Source: UBA3871 sp041797745 (lineage in GTDB: Bacteria; Bacillota; Clostridia; Peptostreptococcales; Anaerovoracaceae). Taken from it: a stretch of DNA of 11,726 bases. A program made the position numbers and the translations under genes. Where the stretch lies: NCBI GenBank assembly GCA_041797745.1, contig JBHBZU010000023.1:1-11726 (forward strand), in the 5' to 3' direction. Below, in pieces: positions 1 to 6,085 of this stretch (within the stretch, counting starts at the first letter, position 1; each line of letters starts with the position of its first letter). The notes below the pieces were generated by a model. That model was not told the DNA's origin and searched no databases. It was given only the letters and a program-made list of their open reading frames with translations.

Positions 1-695
1 AGTACCTGTTCAGGCGCTGTAGGCTCCAATTTTTCAATTTTTGAAATGGTACCGTCTTCCCCATAATGATGTTCGTAAAAGGACGGCACATATACCCCCT
101 GAAGACCGCAAATTGACCTTAGGAAAGACTTTCTATCCATGGATGAGCCTTTATTTTTTAGGCGTTTTAATACTTCCACAAGGATTTCCTCGCCGTCACC
201 AATGAGTACCACATCCGCAATTAACGCAAGGGGTTCAGGATTGTAGGCACAAGGTCCACCCATTATGATAATCGGTGAGTCCTCGTCACGTTCAGCGGCT
301 CTTACGGGAATACCGCCTAAATTCAGAATATTTAAAATATTGGTAAAGGACATCTCATACTGCAAGGTGAAACCCAGCGCATCCAAATTTTTAAGGGGAA
401 TTTTATTTTCTAAAGTAAAAAGTGGCACCTGTCTTTCTCTCATAAGAGCTTCCATATCCAAAGCCGGTGCAAAAACTCTTTCACAGGCAAGCTCCTGATG
501 TAAATTAACATTGTGATATAAAATCTGCAAACCCATATAGGACATACCTATTTCATAGGTATCAGGAAAAGCAAAACCAAATCTCAACACATCTTTATCC
601 ATAGGCTTTACTGTTGAATTTATCTCATCTCCAATATATCTGGCAGGCTTTTCAACCAGTTTTAATAATTTATCTAATTCTTTTTTTATATTCAT
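1..695 (-). CDS. Radical SAM protein of the TIGR03960 type, N-terminal part (3' end beyond window)
   Basis: The frame opens at ATG 695 and runs off the left edge, giving 231 residues. The visible part matches from memory the N-terminus of the uncharacterised clostridial radical SAM family TIGR03960: VEKPARYIGDE near residue 14, FAFPDTYEIGMSYMGLQILY (41-60), ERVFAP (72-77), GFTLQYEMSFTNILN (108-122), MGGPCAYNPEPLA (145-157) and GDGEE (166-170). This N-terminal region resembles a B12-binding-like domain; the CxxxCxxC cluster motif would lie outside the window. The start is supported by AAAGGGACGG about 6 nt upstream. In many Clostridia this gene lies with a DUF2344 gene and rng just upstream of rplU; here it lies downstream of obgE, separated by four genes. 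The reaction is unknown; tRNA or ribosome-linked roles have only been guessed from context. Family assignment is fairly sure, function is not. Confidence 0.85.
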   Translation of the reverse strand, partial: MNIKKELDKLLKLVEKPARYIGDEINSTVKPMDKDVLRFGFAFPDTYEIGMSYMGLQILYHNVNLHQELACERVFAPALDMEALMRERQVPLFTLENKIPLKNLDALGFTLQYEMSFTNILNILNLGGIPVRAAERDEDSPIIIMGGPCAYNPEPLALIADVVLIGDGEEILVEVLKRLKNKGSSMDRKSFLRSICGLQGVYVPSFYEHHYGEDGTISKIEKLEPTAPEQV

Positions 696-803
696 ATTAA
701 CCGTCCCTTTTGGTGTTGATGTTGCAAATACCCTGCGTTTTTATTAATTTAGCTTAATTTTAACAGTATTTCTGTGCTACGGTACTTACAGCAATACCGT
801 TAC

Positions 804-832
804 ATTCTATCATAAAACCTCTTGAATTTGAA
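804..832 (-). promoter_or_regulatory. Probable promoter of the radical SAM gene
   Basis: Minus-strand TTCAAA (827-832), a 17-bp spacer, then TAGAAT (804-809) preceded by TGA, an extended -10 form. Transcription would start near 797, leaving a leader of about 100 nt. An inverted repeat ACGGTA/TACCGT (779-784 and 795-800) sits on the predicted start and could be an operator. Confidence 0.5.
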
Positions 833-864
833 CCTTTATTTAAATTAGTTTTTTGATTTTACCA

Positions 865-893
865 TTGACTCCTACTACTAATTTTGGTATAGT
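865..893 (+). promoter_or_regulatory. Promoter of the XRE regulator gene
   Basis: TTGACT (865-870), an exact 17-bp spacer, then TATAGT (888-893) with a TGG just before it (extended -10). Transcription would start near 900, about 55 nt before the TTG start codon. It is divergent from the radical SAM promoter; the two -35 boxes are about 32 bp apart, so a regulator bound here could affect both genes. Confidence 0.7.
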
Positions 894-906
894 TAAGTAG
901 ATATTT

Positions 907-933
907 AACACATATGCTACTAGATGATGTGTT
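907..933 (+). promoter_or_regulatory. Inverted repeat in the XRE leader, possible operator
   Basis: AACACAT (907-913) and ATGTGTT (927-933) form a perfect 7-bp inverted repeat with a 13-nt centre, between the predicted transcription start and the ribosome binding site. The spacing of about two helical turns between half-site centres suits a dimeric HTH repressor, so autoregulation by the downstream gene is possible. This is inference from position only. Confidence 0.3.
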
Positions 934-942
934 TTGATTTAC

Positions 943-949
943 GGAGGTG
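943..949 (+). promoter_or_regulatory. Ribosome binding site that fixes a TTG start
   Basis: GGAGGTG lies 8 nt before TTG 956. The upstream in-frame GTG at 947 overlaps this Shine-Dalgarno sequence, so it cannot be its start codon; TTG 956 is favoured. Confidence 0.75.
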
Positions 950-955
950 AACCCA

Positions 956-1711
956 TTGACTTACGCTCAAATGCTCGATTCCATCATAGAAAAGAGTGAG
1001 CTTTCACTTAGGCAGATTGCTAAGCGCTGTGCCGAGCTTGACTTGACCATTACACCGTCATACATTTCTCAACTGAAAAACGGCAAGTTACCGCCACCAA
1101 CTGCTGAAGTTTCTATGGTTCTTGCCAAAGCTTGTAATTCCAAGGATGAGTCCAAGCTTATTTTCCAAGGTTATATTGAAAAGGCACCTGATGTCATCAA
1201 AGAATATATGTTGGCTTCTTCCGAGCTTAACAAGGTTATGCTTGAATCTCTTTATAAAAAAGAGGGAGATGAAGCCATGGCAGAAGAAGCTCGTAACTAT
1301 CTTAAAGAGATGGATATTCTTTCAACTTTGGAGCTTTCATCTAAATATATAAAGGACGGTCACATAGATTTTAATCCTGAACTTGCCAAGGAAATCACCC
1401 TTGCGTCAGGTGGCATGACTCAAGACGATAACATGATTACCATGTTTCTTGGAGACGGAGCTATGGCACCTACAGTGCCTATTCACTCTTTCCTTTACAT
1501 TATGCCTACTAAGCTGGAACTTCTTAAATCGAGAGATATCATCATTTTTAATATATATGGAAAAAAACAACCGCTGATTCGTCGTCTATATCTTGAGGGT
1601 CAGCAGATTCTTCTTATACCTGATGACCGCACATCTCAAATTTTCATTCTTAATTCATTAGAAGAAATTGATTACATAGGTAAGCTTGTTTCCTATCGTG
1701 TAGATGTATAG
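956..1711 (+). CDS. XRE-family regulator with degenerate LexA/S24-like C-terminal domain
   Basis: 251 residues from TTG 956. Residues about 5-70 form an XRE-type helix-turn-helix (SLRQIAKRCAELDL, then SYISQLKNGK at 35-44 as the recognition segment). A helical linker follows (about 80-155), then a region like the LexA/S24 peptidase fold: FLGDGAMAPT (164-173) where active members have GDSMxP, a DIIIFNI strand (194-200), PLIRRLY (206-212) where the catalytic lysine is expected, and IPDD...IGKLV. Serine is replaced by Gly-Ala and lysine by Arg, so self-cleavage is unlikely; the domain may bind a ligand or hold a dimer. It is the only plus-strand gene here, divergent from the radical SAM gene and convergent with the permease. 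It is probably a transcription factor for itself and perhaps its divergent neighbour; its targets are unknown. A GTG start at 947 would add three residues. Confidence 0.8.
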   Translation: MTYAQMLDSIIEKSELSLRQIAKRCAELDLTITPSYISQLKNGKLPPPTAEVSMVLAKACNSKDESKLIFQGYIEKAPDVIKEYMLASSELNKVMLESLYKKEGDEAMAEEARNYLKEMDILSTLELSSKYIKDGHIDFNPELAKEITLASGGMTQDDNMITMFLGDGAMAPTVPIHSFLYIMPTKLELLKSRDIIIFNIYGKKQPLIRRLYLEGQQILLIPDDRTSQIFILNSLEEIDYIGKLVSYRVDV

Positions 1712-1762
1712 CAAAAGTGAACAACAGGATATAAACAAATAAGAAAAGCTTTATAATTTTTT

Positions 1763-2386
1763 CTACATATCTTTGTTTTCAAAGAAACGAATTGAAAGTT
1801 TCCATGATACTAAAAACAAAACTACAAGAACTGCTATAACTACTATAAAGCTTGAATTTCCCTGCTTTAATAAAGTTGCGCTTTTTCTCATATTATCAAA
1901 CATTGTCACGGATACTCCTGCCAAAATTCCTATAATGGCTATATATGCCAAACGAGCCTTTTGTGAGCCAAATTTGAATATCAACGGAAATTCTATGATA
2001 GGTATTATTGAGGAGGATATAAGCAGCAATTTAATTGAAACAACCATAAATCCCCATTCCATATTCCCCTTAAGATAGTCTATATAAAAGCAAGCAGAAG
2101 CAAGAAGCAAGCCTGAACTTATAATTATTACAGAAAGTATATACTTTTCATTTACAATAGTTTTTCTTGAAATCGGCATAGTCAAAGCGTACAAATTCCA
2201 ATGAAAATGCTCATCATAAGAAAGAACGGTAATAGGAATAATACATATAAATATCATAGGGTACATGATTAAAAAGCCTTTCACCTCAGTTAATAGAGAT
2301 GTAGCAAAAAATATTAATATCATTACCAAAAATGCTCTGGTATATCTTAAAATCATATATAAGTCTTTAGTTAATAATCCTCTCAT
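1763..2386 (-). CDS. ABC-2 type transporter permease (ABC2_membrane_5-like)
   Basis: 207 residues, with about six predicted membrane segments (roughly 18-33, 38-55, 82-102, 113-135, 147-162, 179-197). The MRGLLTKDLYMI start and the YDEHFHWNLYALTMPISRK segment (57-74) are typical of the short ABC-2 permeases that work with YtrB/BcrA-type ATPases. The longer open frame begins at 2461, but ATG 2386 follows GGGAGAAAGG at normal spacing and comes one base after the ATPase stop (2388-2390), so the genes are translationally linked. It forms the membrane pore of a transporter with the ATPase at 2388-3248. Such systems are often induced by cell-wall antibiotics; the substrate cannot be read from sequence. 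No convincing terminator is seen in the 51 bp shared with the convergent XRE gene. Confidence 0.85.
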   Translation of the reverse strand: MRGLLTKDLYMILRYTRAFLVMILIFFATSLLTEVKGFLIMYPMIFICIIPITVLSYDEHFHWNLYALTMPISRKTIVNEKYILSVIIISSGLLLASACFYIDYLKGNMEWGFMVVSIKLLLISSSIIPIIEFPLIFKFGSQKARLAYIAIIGILAGVSVTMFDNMRKSATLLKQGNSSFIVVIAVLVVLFLVSWKLSIRFFENKDM

Positions 2387-2387
2387 T

Positions 2388-3248
2388 TTACCTTTCTCCC
2401 TTAACCATGTAAATGAACAAGTCTTCGATTGAAACCGGTGCCACCTCAATATTTTCAGCAATCATATCTCTGCGAACGATGGCTTCAATGTTATAAATAG
2501 ATTTTCTGCTGCCTATCACTGCCTTTGGATCAAGTGATTTAAAAAGTTCCGGAGTTATACAAACAGCACCGAATTGTTCAGTTATAACATCCTTTTCCTC
2601 AAATAACATTATCTTCCCCTCATGTAAAAACGCAATGTAATCGCAAACCTTTTCCAAATCGCTTACTATATGCGAAGAAATTAATATTGATTTTTCTTCT
2701 TCTCTTGTAAATTCCAAAAACATATCCAAAATTTCATCACGAACAACAGGGTCAAGTCCACTGGTTGCCTCATCCAAAACCAGCAGTTTTGGGTCATGTG
2801 ACAATGCCACGGCAATTCCGACTTTCATCTTATTTCCCTTTGACAATTTATCAAAGGGTTTATCTGATGGGATTTTCAGTTGTTCTACCAAAGCTTGAAA
2901 TTTCTTTGAATCCCAATTCCGATAAATTCCGGCCATTACCTTATCTATATGTTTTACCTTGAAGCAGCCAATAATGCCCACCTCGTCAACTACAACACCC
3001 ACATCTTCCCTAATACTTGCAGAAGCTTCTTCAACATTTTGACCAAGCATATTAATTTTCCCGCTATTTGCCTTTACAATGCCAAGTAAAGCTTTAATGG
3101 TGGTAGTTTTCCCTGCTCCGTTTTCACCAACCAATCCGACAATTGAACCTGTTGGTACCTTTAAATTTACATTATCTAAAGAAAATCCCTTATATTCTTT
3201 GCAAAGATTTCGGATTTCTATTGCATTTTCATATTTAATATCATTCAT
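2388..3248 (-). CDS. ABC transporter ATP-binding protein (YtrB/BcrA-like)
   Basis: 286 residues. Walker A GENGAGKTT (41-49), a degenerate signature LSKGNKM (135-141, LSGGQ in the canonical form), Walker B LLVLDE (155-160) followed by ATSGLDP as D-loop, and switch histidine H193. The usual Q-loop glutamine is not evident in VGVVVDEVGI (83-92); a DE pair in this place is common in YtrB-like proteins as I recall. A C-terminal region of about 70 residues after the ATPase core ends in EDLFIYMVKGER, typical of ABC-2 exporter ATPases. The start at ATG 3248 follows GGAGA, 14 nt after the gntR stop. It is the middle gene of a gntR-ATPase-permease operon and powers transport at the inner face of the membrane. 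Substrate unknown. Confidence 0.92.
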   Translation of the reverse strand: MNDIKYENAIEIRNLCKEYKGFSLDNVNLKVPTGSIVGLVGENGAGKTTTIKALLGIVKANSGKINMLGQNVEEASASIREDVGVVVDEVGIIGCFKVKHIDKVMAGIYRNWDSKKFQALVEQLKIPSDKPFDKLSKGNKMKVGIAVALSHDPKLLVLDEATSGLDPVVRDEILDMFLEFTREEEKSILISSHIVSDLEKVCDYIAFLHEGKIMLFEEKDVITEQFGAVCITPELFKSLDPKAVIGSRKSIYNIEAIVRRDMIAENIEVAPVSIEDLFIYMVKGER

Positions 3249-3262
3249 TTTATATTCTCCGA

Positions 3263-3640
3263 TTACTCCTTTTCATTCCAAGCGATTTTTACCATTCTCA
3301 AGATTTCTTCATATCCTATACCGCAAGAAATAGCCATTTTCTTGATATCCTGCAAATCTTCTTCAATACGACATAGGTGGTCTTCTTTTATAAGTTCCAT
3401 GTTCTTCGGTGCTACAAAACATCCCTTTGACGGAACGGTATATATAAAACCCTCCTTTTCCAAATCATCGTATGCTCTCTTTGTGGTAATAGCACTTATT
3501 CTAAGATCCTTTGCCAAACTCCTAATTGATGGAAGAGCCTCGTCTTCATCAAGTTCTCCACTAATAATCAGACCTTTTAACTGACTGTAAATCTGTGAAT
3601 AAATAGGCTCTCCGGAGCGATTATTCAATAGAATATTCAT
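3263..3640 (-). CDS. GntR-family regulator, short YtrA type
   Basis: 125 residues from ATG 3640, set by AGGAGGG about 6 nt upstream; the longer open frame to 3745 would read through the promoter and is rejected. The winged helix covers about residues 10-77: EPIYSQIYSQLKGLIISGEL (11-30), LPSIRSLAKDLRIS, TTKRAYDDLEKEGFIYTVPSKGCFV (about 52-76). The remaining 50 or so residues are a short helical tail, as in the YtrA subfamily, which lacks the large effector domain of other GntR proteins. YtrA-type regulators usually repress the ABC transporter operon they head; here the gene is first in such an operon, and the promoter carries TGTATATA/TATATACA half-sites over the -10 box. Autorepression is likely by analogy; the inducer is unknown. 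Confidence 0.9.
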   Translation of the reverse strand: MNILLNNRSGEPIYSQIYSQLKGLIISGELDEDEALPSIRSLAKDLRISAITTKRAYDDLEKEGFIYTVPSKGCFVAPKNMELIKEDHLCRIEEDLQDIKKMAISCGIGYEEILRMVKIAWNEKE

Positions 3641-3671
3641 CCATTCCCTCCTAAACAGCTTAACGTAATTC

Positions 3672-3692
3672 TGTATATATACAATATATACA
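3672..3692 (-). promoter_or_regulatory. Probable GntR (YtrA-type) operator
   Basis: TGTATATA (3672-3679) and TATATACA (3685-3692) are inverted half-sites with a 5-bp centre. They cover the -10 box and predicted transcription start of the gntR promoter, so bound repressor would block RNA polymerase. The inner part TGTATATATACA (3672-3683) is itself a perfect palindrome. The assignment to the adjacent regulator is inference. Confidence 0.5.
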
Positions 3693-3711
3693 TTTGTAAC
3701 GCTTATGTCAA
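3683..3711 (-). promoter_or_regulatory. Strong promoter of the gntR-ABC operon
   Basis: Minus-strand TTGACA (3706-3711), a 17-bp spacer and TATATT (3683-3688): a near-consensus housekeeping promoter. Transcription would start near 3676, about 36 nt before the gntR ATG. Confidence 0.75.
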
Positions 3712-3714
3712 TTA

Positions 3715-3740
3715 TTTTAGTGAAAATATTTTCACTAAAA
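3715..3740. repeat. Perfect 26-bp palindrome upstream of the gntR -35 box
   Basis: Every base from 3715 to 3740 is matched by its reverse complement; each arm reads TTTTAGTGAAAAT from the outside in. It begins 4 bp upstream of TTGACA (3706-3711) and ends 7 bp before the obgE terminator stem (3747). It could be a second operator or an AT-rich upstream promoter element; on RNA it would also fold as a weak hairpin after the obgE terminator. Confidence 0.6.
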
Positions 3741-3743
3741 CAC

Positions 3744-3800
3744 AAAAAGAGCTTTGGGTTAAACTATTCAGATTATACTGTTTAGTTCCCCAAAGCTCTT
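3744..3800 (-). terminator. Rho-independent terminator of obgE
   Basis: AAGAGCTTTGGG (3747-3758) and CCCAAAGCTCTT (3789-3800) form a perfect 12-bp stem; inner arms TAAAC (3760-3764) and GTTTA (3780-3784) extend it. On the minus strand the stem runs into a T-run (complement of 3744-3748). It lies about 40 bp past the obgE stop and separates obgE from the gntR operon. Confidence 0.8.
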
Positions 3801-3841
3801 AATTTAAGTCCTTAATCTTACCTTTTAACGAAAATTAAGTA

Positions 3842-5137
3842 TTACAATTCATCCCAAAATTCCATTTCATAGTCGATTATTTTGACTATGTCTCCCTCTT
3901 CAAGCCCCATCTCACGCATTTTATCCACTGCGCCGGAATTTTCAATATACTTATAAAGATATCGAAGTGAACCCATGTCATTGAAGTTTGTTGAGTTAAA
4001 GATTTTCTGAAGTTGTCCTCCCGTAAGGACAAATATACCCTTTTCCTTTGAAACATAGACTTCTCTGTAGTTTGGATCTATATCATCCACATCTGCATTG
4101 AACTCGATATAATCTTCTTTCGGTTCTTCAGGAAGTTCTTCCAACATCTTGGCTGCTTCTGCCAACACTTCCTTTACGCCTAAATTTATCGGTGCCGACA
4201 TAGGAAATACCTTATAGCCTTTAGCCTCAACATATTCCTTAAATTTAATATATTCTTCAGAATCATCGCCACCTAAAATATCTATCTTATTGGCAACTAC
4301 AATTTGTGGCTTATGGGTCAACTTTTCGCTGTGAAGCTCCAATTCCTTATTTATCTTTTCAAAATCTTCAATAGGGTCTCTTCCCTCGCAACCTGAAACA
4401 TCTACAACATGAATTAAAATTCTTGTTCTTTCAATATGTTTTAAGAAGTAATGACCAAGTCCAGCCCCCTCATGAGCGCCCTCAATAATTCCGGCAATAT
4501 CAGCCATTACAAAGTTTTTATCATACACTTCTACGACGCCTAAATTAGGAGTTATGGTAGTAAAGTGATAGTTTGCAATTTTAGGGTTTGCCTTTGTAGA
4601 CACGGAAAGAAGTGTGGACTTTCCTACATTTGGAAATCCCACCAGACCTACATCTGCCAAGAGCTTCATTTCTAAAATAACGTTTCTTTCTTTAGCTACA
4701 CCACCTGCTTCAGCAAAGTTTGGAGCCTGACGAACGGAATTAACGAAGTGAACGTTACCTTTACCGCCCTTGCCGCCTCTTGCAGCAATCAGACGGTCTC
4801 CGTCATTTACCAAATCTTTCATTATACGGCCTGTAGCCTCATCAATAATCACAGTTCCTGCCGGCACGCGAATAATGAGGTCTTCACCTTTTTTCCCGTA
4901 GCATTTTTTCTTCATGCCGTCTTGACCCGGTTCCGCTTCATATTTTCTCTTATAACGGAAGTCCATGAGCGTACGCATATTACGATCTGCTAAAAAGACA
5001 ACATCGCCGCCCTTACCGCCGTCACCGCCATCAGGTCCGCCCTCCGGTACGAAAGGCTCGCGTCTGAATGAAACGGCACCATTTCCGCCTTTTCCTGATA
5101 TAATTGTTATCTTGGCGCGATCAACGAATTGATTCAT
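3842..5137 (-). CDS. obgE: Obg family GTPase (ObgE/CgtA)
   Basis: 431 residues, full length. The glycine-rich Obg fold covers about 1-158 (GKGGNGAVSFRRE at 15-27, GGPDGGDGGKGGDV at 33-46). The GTPase domain has G1 GFPNVGKST (167-175), switch threonines near 193-195, G3 DIAG (213-216), G4 NKID (283-286) and G5 SAP (314-316). The C-terminal OCT domain (about 357-431) includes VLTGGQLQKIFNSTNF and ends in EFWDEL. Obg binds the large ribosomal subunit, acts in its late assembly and responds to guanine nucleotides including ppGpp. The start is ATG 5137 after AAGGGAGG. It lies 95 bp after rpmA, with a terminator in between, so its expression may be lower than that of the ribosomal proteins. Nothing in the active site looks unusual. 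Confidence 0.97.
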   Translation of the reverse strand: MNQFVDRAKITIISGKGGNGAVSFRREPFVPEGGPDGGDGGKGGDVVFLADRNMRTLMDFRYKRKYEAEPGQDGMKKKCYGKKGEDLIIRVPAGTVIIDEATGRIMKDLVNDGDRLIAARGGKGGKGNVHFVNSVRQAPNFAEAGGVAKERNVILEMKLLADVGLVGFPNVGKSTLLSVSTKANPKIANYHFTTITPNLGVVEVYDKNFVMADIAGIIEGAHEGAGLGHYFLKHIERTRILIHVVDVSGCEGRDPIEDFEKINKELELHSEKLTHKPQIVVANKIDILGGDDSEEYIKFKEYVEAKGYKVFPMSAPINLGVKEVLAEAAKMLEELPEEPKEDYIEFNADVDDIDPNYREVYVSKEKGIFVLTGGQLQKIFNSTNFNDMGSLRYLYKYIENSGAVDKMREMGLEEGDIVKIIDYEMEFWDEL

Positions 5138-5151
5138 TGTATCCTCCCTTT

Positions 5152-5169
5152 CTAAACCGGCTAAACCGG
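5152..5169. repeat. Tandem 9-bp repeat in the obgE leader
   Basis: CTAAACCGG occurs twice head to tail (5152-5160 and 5161-5169), just upstream of the obgE ribosome binding site. Its role is unknown. No convincing promoter is seen in this leader. Confidence 0.6.
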
Positions 5170-5190
5170 TGGTTACCTGACTTTAACAAG

Positions 5191-5218
5191 AAAAAAGCCC
5201 CTAGAGAGTTCTAGGGGC
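5191..5218 (-). terminator. Intrinsic terminator between rpmA and obgE
   Basis: GCCCCTAGA (5197-5205) and TCTAGGGGC (5210-5218) form a perfect 9-bp GC-rich stem with a 4-nt loop, followed on the minus strand by six T residues (5191-5196). It starts 15 bp after the rpmA stop. It ends the rplU-rpmA transcript or lets only part of it read through to obgE. Confidence 0.88.
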
Positions 5219-5232
5219 GCTAGTGAACAAAA

Positions 5233-5493
5233 TTAAGCTTCCTTCGGATAAACGCTTACCTGCTTACGAGTTCTGTCATATCTTTCGAACTTAACCTGAC
5301 CCTCGATTTTAGCAAATAATGTATCGTCTCCACCGATGCCAACATTGTTACCTGGGTGGAACTTTGTTCCTCTCTGTCTTACAAGAATGCTTCCTGCAGT
5401 TACGTACTGTCCGTCGCCTGTCTTAACACCTAATCTTTTACTTTCGGAATCACGACCGTTCTTGGAACTTCCTACACCTTTCTTTGATGCCAT
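5233..5493 (-). CDS. rpmA: 50S ribosomal protein L27, without N-terminal leader
   Basis: 86 residues. It begins MASKKGVGSSKNGRDSESK, the mature L27 N-terminus that reaches the peptidyl-transferase centre, and continues with RLGVKTGDGQYVTAGSILVRQRGTKFHPG, the L27 core. Most Firmicutes make L27 with a short leader (ending in the FFA motif) that the protease Prp removes. Here the ATG at 5493 is directly before the mature sequence, GGAGGTG lies 9 nt upstream, and an in-frame TAA stands seven codons before the ATG with no start codon in between, so a leader cannot be encoded. The gene for Prp, normally between rplU and rpmA, is absent: the gap is only 62 bp. It is cotranscribed with rplU and followed by a strong terminator. 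Confidence 0.97.
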   Translation of the reverse strand: MASKKGVGSSKNGRDSESKRLGVKTGDGQYVTAGSILVRQRGTKFHPGNNVGIGGDDTLFAKIEGQVKFERYDRTRKQVSVYPKEA

Positions 5494-5500
5494 CCTTGTA

Positions 5501-5507
5501 CACCTCC
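5501..5507 (-). promoter_or_regulatory. Ribosome binding site that fixes the leaderless L27 start
   Basis: Minus-strand GGAGGTG, with GGAGG ending 9 nt before ATG 5493. Together with the in-frame TAA seven codons upstream, it leaves this ATG as the only plausible start. Confidence 0.85.
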
Positions 5508-5521
5508 ATTCTTATGTAACC

Positions 5522-5536
5522 GTGGCTTATAGCCAC
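5522..5536 (-). other. Small hairpin between rplU and rpmA
   Basis: GTGGCT (5522-5527) and AGCCAC (5531-5536) form a 6-bp stem with a 3-nt loop in the 62-bp rplU-rpmA gap, where prp would normally be. No T-run follows on the minus strand, so it is not a terminator. It may be an mRNA stability or processing element. Confidence 0.4.
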
Positions 5537-5555
5537 CAAAGTTTTAATTTCTTTT

Positions 5556-6065
5556 TTACTTTAATGCTGCTTCGATAGCTTCGAGAATAACCTGCTTTGT
5601 AGCCTTTGCGTCTACTGCAATATTTCTCTCATTTGCGAAAGCAATCAGTTCGTCCTTTTTCATGGACATACTTGGCTTTACATCGTCCTTAACTTCCGCC
5701 TTTGGAGCTTCGTCCTTAACTTCAGTCTTGGCAACTGTCTTTTTAGCAGGCTTGTCTGCACCGATACCTGTGATTTCTACCATAGTGTATGGCTGTCTGT
5801 GTCCCTGCTTCTTTCTGTAGTCTTTCTTTGCCTTGTACTTGAAGATGATAACTTTCTTTGCCTTACCGTTTTCAACTACATTTCCGAATACTTTTGCGCC
5901 CTCGATATATGGTGCGCCAACCTGTAAGTCAGAATCATTATTCATTACTAAAACCTGATCAAATTCAATCTTCTGACCGGCTTCTACGTCTAACTTTTCA
6001 ATAGTAATAACGTCGCCTTCCTGAACTCTGTACTGCTTACCGCCAGTTTTAATTACTGCGTACAT
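5556..6065 (-). CDS. rplU: 50S ribosomal protein L21 with C-terminal extension
   Basis: 169 residues; L21 is usually about 100-105. Residues 1 to about 101 are a complete L21 (MYAVIKTGGKQYRVQEGD; AKKVIIFKYKAKKDYRKKQG; YTMVEITGI), which binds 23S rRNA in the large subunit. A Lys/Ala/Glu/Asp-rich linker follows (about 104-131, with AKTEVKDEAPKAEVKD), then a compact end (about 132-169) that begins SMSMKKDELIAFANERNI and ends ILEAIEAALK. This end looks like a small two-helix nucleic-acid-binding module of the SAP/HeH/Rho-N type. The extension stays in frame with a clean stop, so it is not a frameshift. The start ATG 6065 follows AGAGGAGGA. The gene has its own promoter and an L21 leader RNA and heads the rplU-rpmA unit. 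Confidence 0.95.
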   Translation of the reverse strand: MYAVIKTGGKQYRVQEGDVITIEKLDVEAGQKIEFDQVLVMNNDSDLQVGAPYIEGAKVFGNVVENGKAKKVIIFKYKAKKDYRKKQGHRQPYTMVEITGIGADKPAKKTVAKTEVKDEAPKAEVKDDVKPSMSMKKDELIAFANERNIAVDAKATKQVILEAIEAALK

Positions 6066-6085
6066 GTTGATTTATTCCTCCTCTA

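Noticed and set aside
265..498. Plus-strand open frame of 77 codons
   Set aside because: Antisense shadow of the radical SAM gene, which has clear family motifs.
947..955. GTG 947 as start of the XRE regulator
   Set aside because: It overlaps the GGAGG Shine-Dalgarno (943-947); TTG 956 has correct spacing.
1712..1762. Bidirectional terminator between the convergent XRE and permease genes
   Set aside because: Only A/T pairs (AGAAAA with TTTTCT) and AAAGCTTT could form; no stable stem is seen.
2387..2461. Permease starting inside the ATPase gene at 2461
   Set aside because: It would add 25 polar residues not seen in the family; ATG 2386 has a good ribosome binding site just after the ATPase stop.
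3641..3745. GntR protein with 35 extra N-terminal residues
   Set aside because: The segment holds the promoter and operator-like repeats; AGGAGGG fixes the start at ATG 3640.
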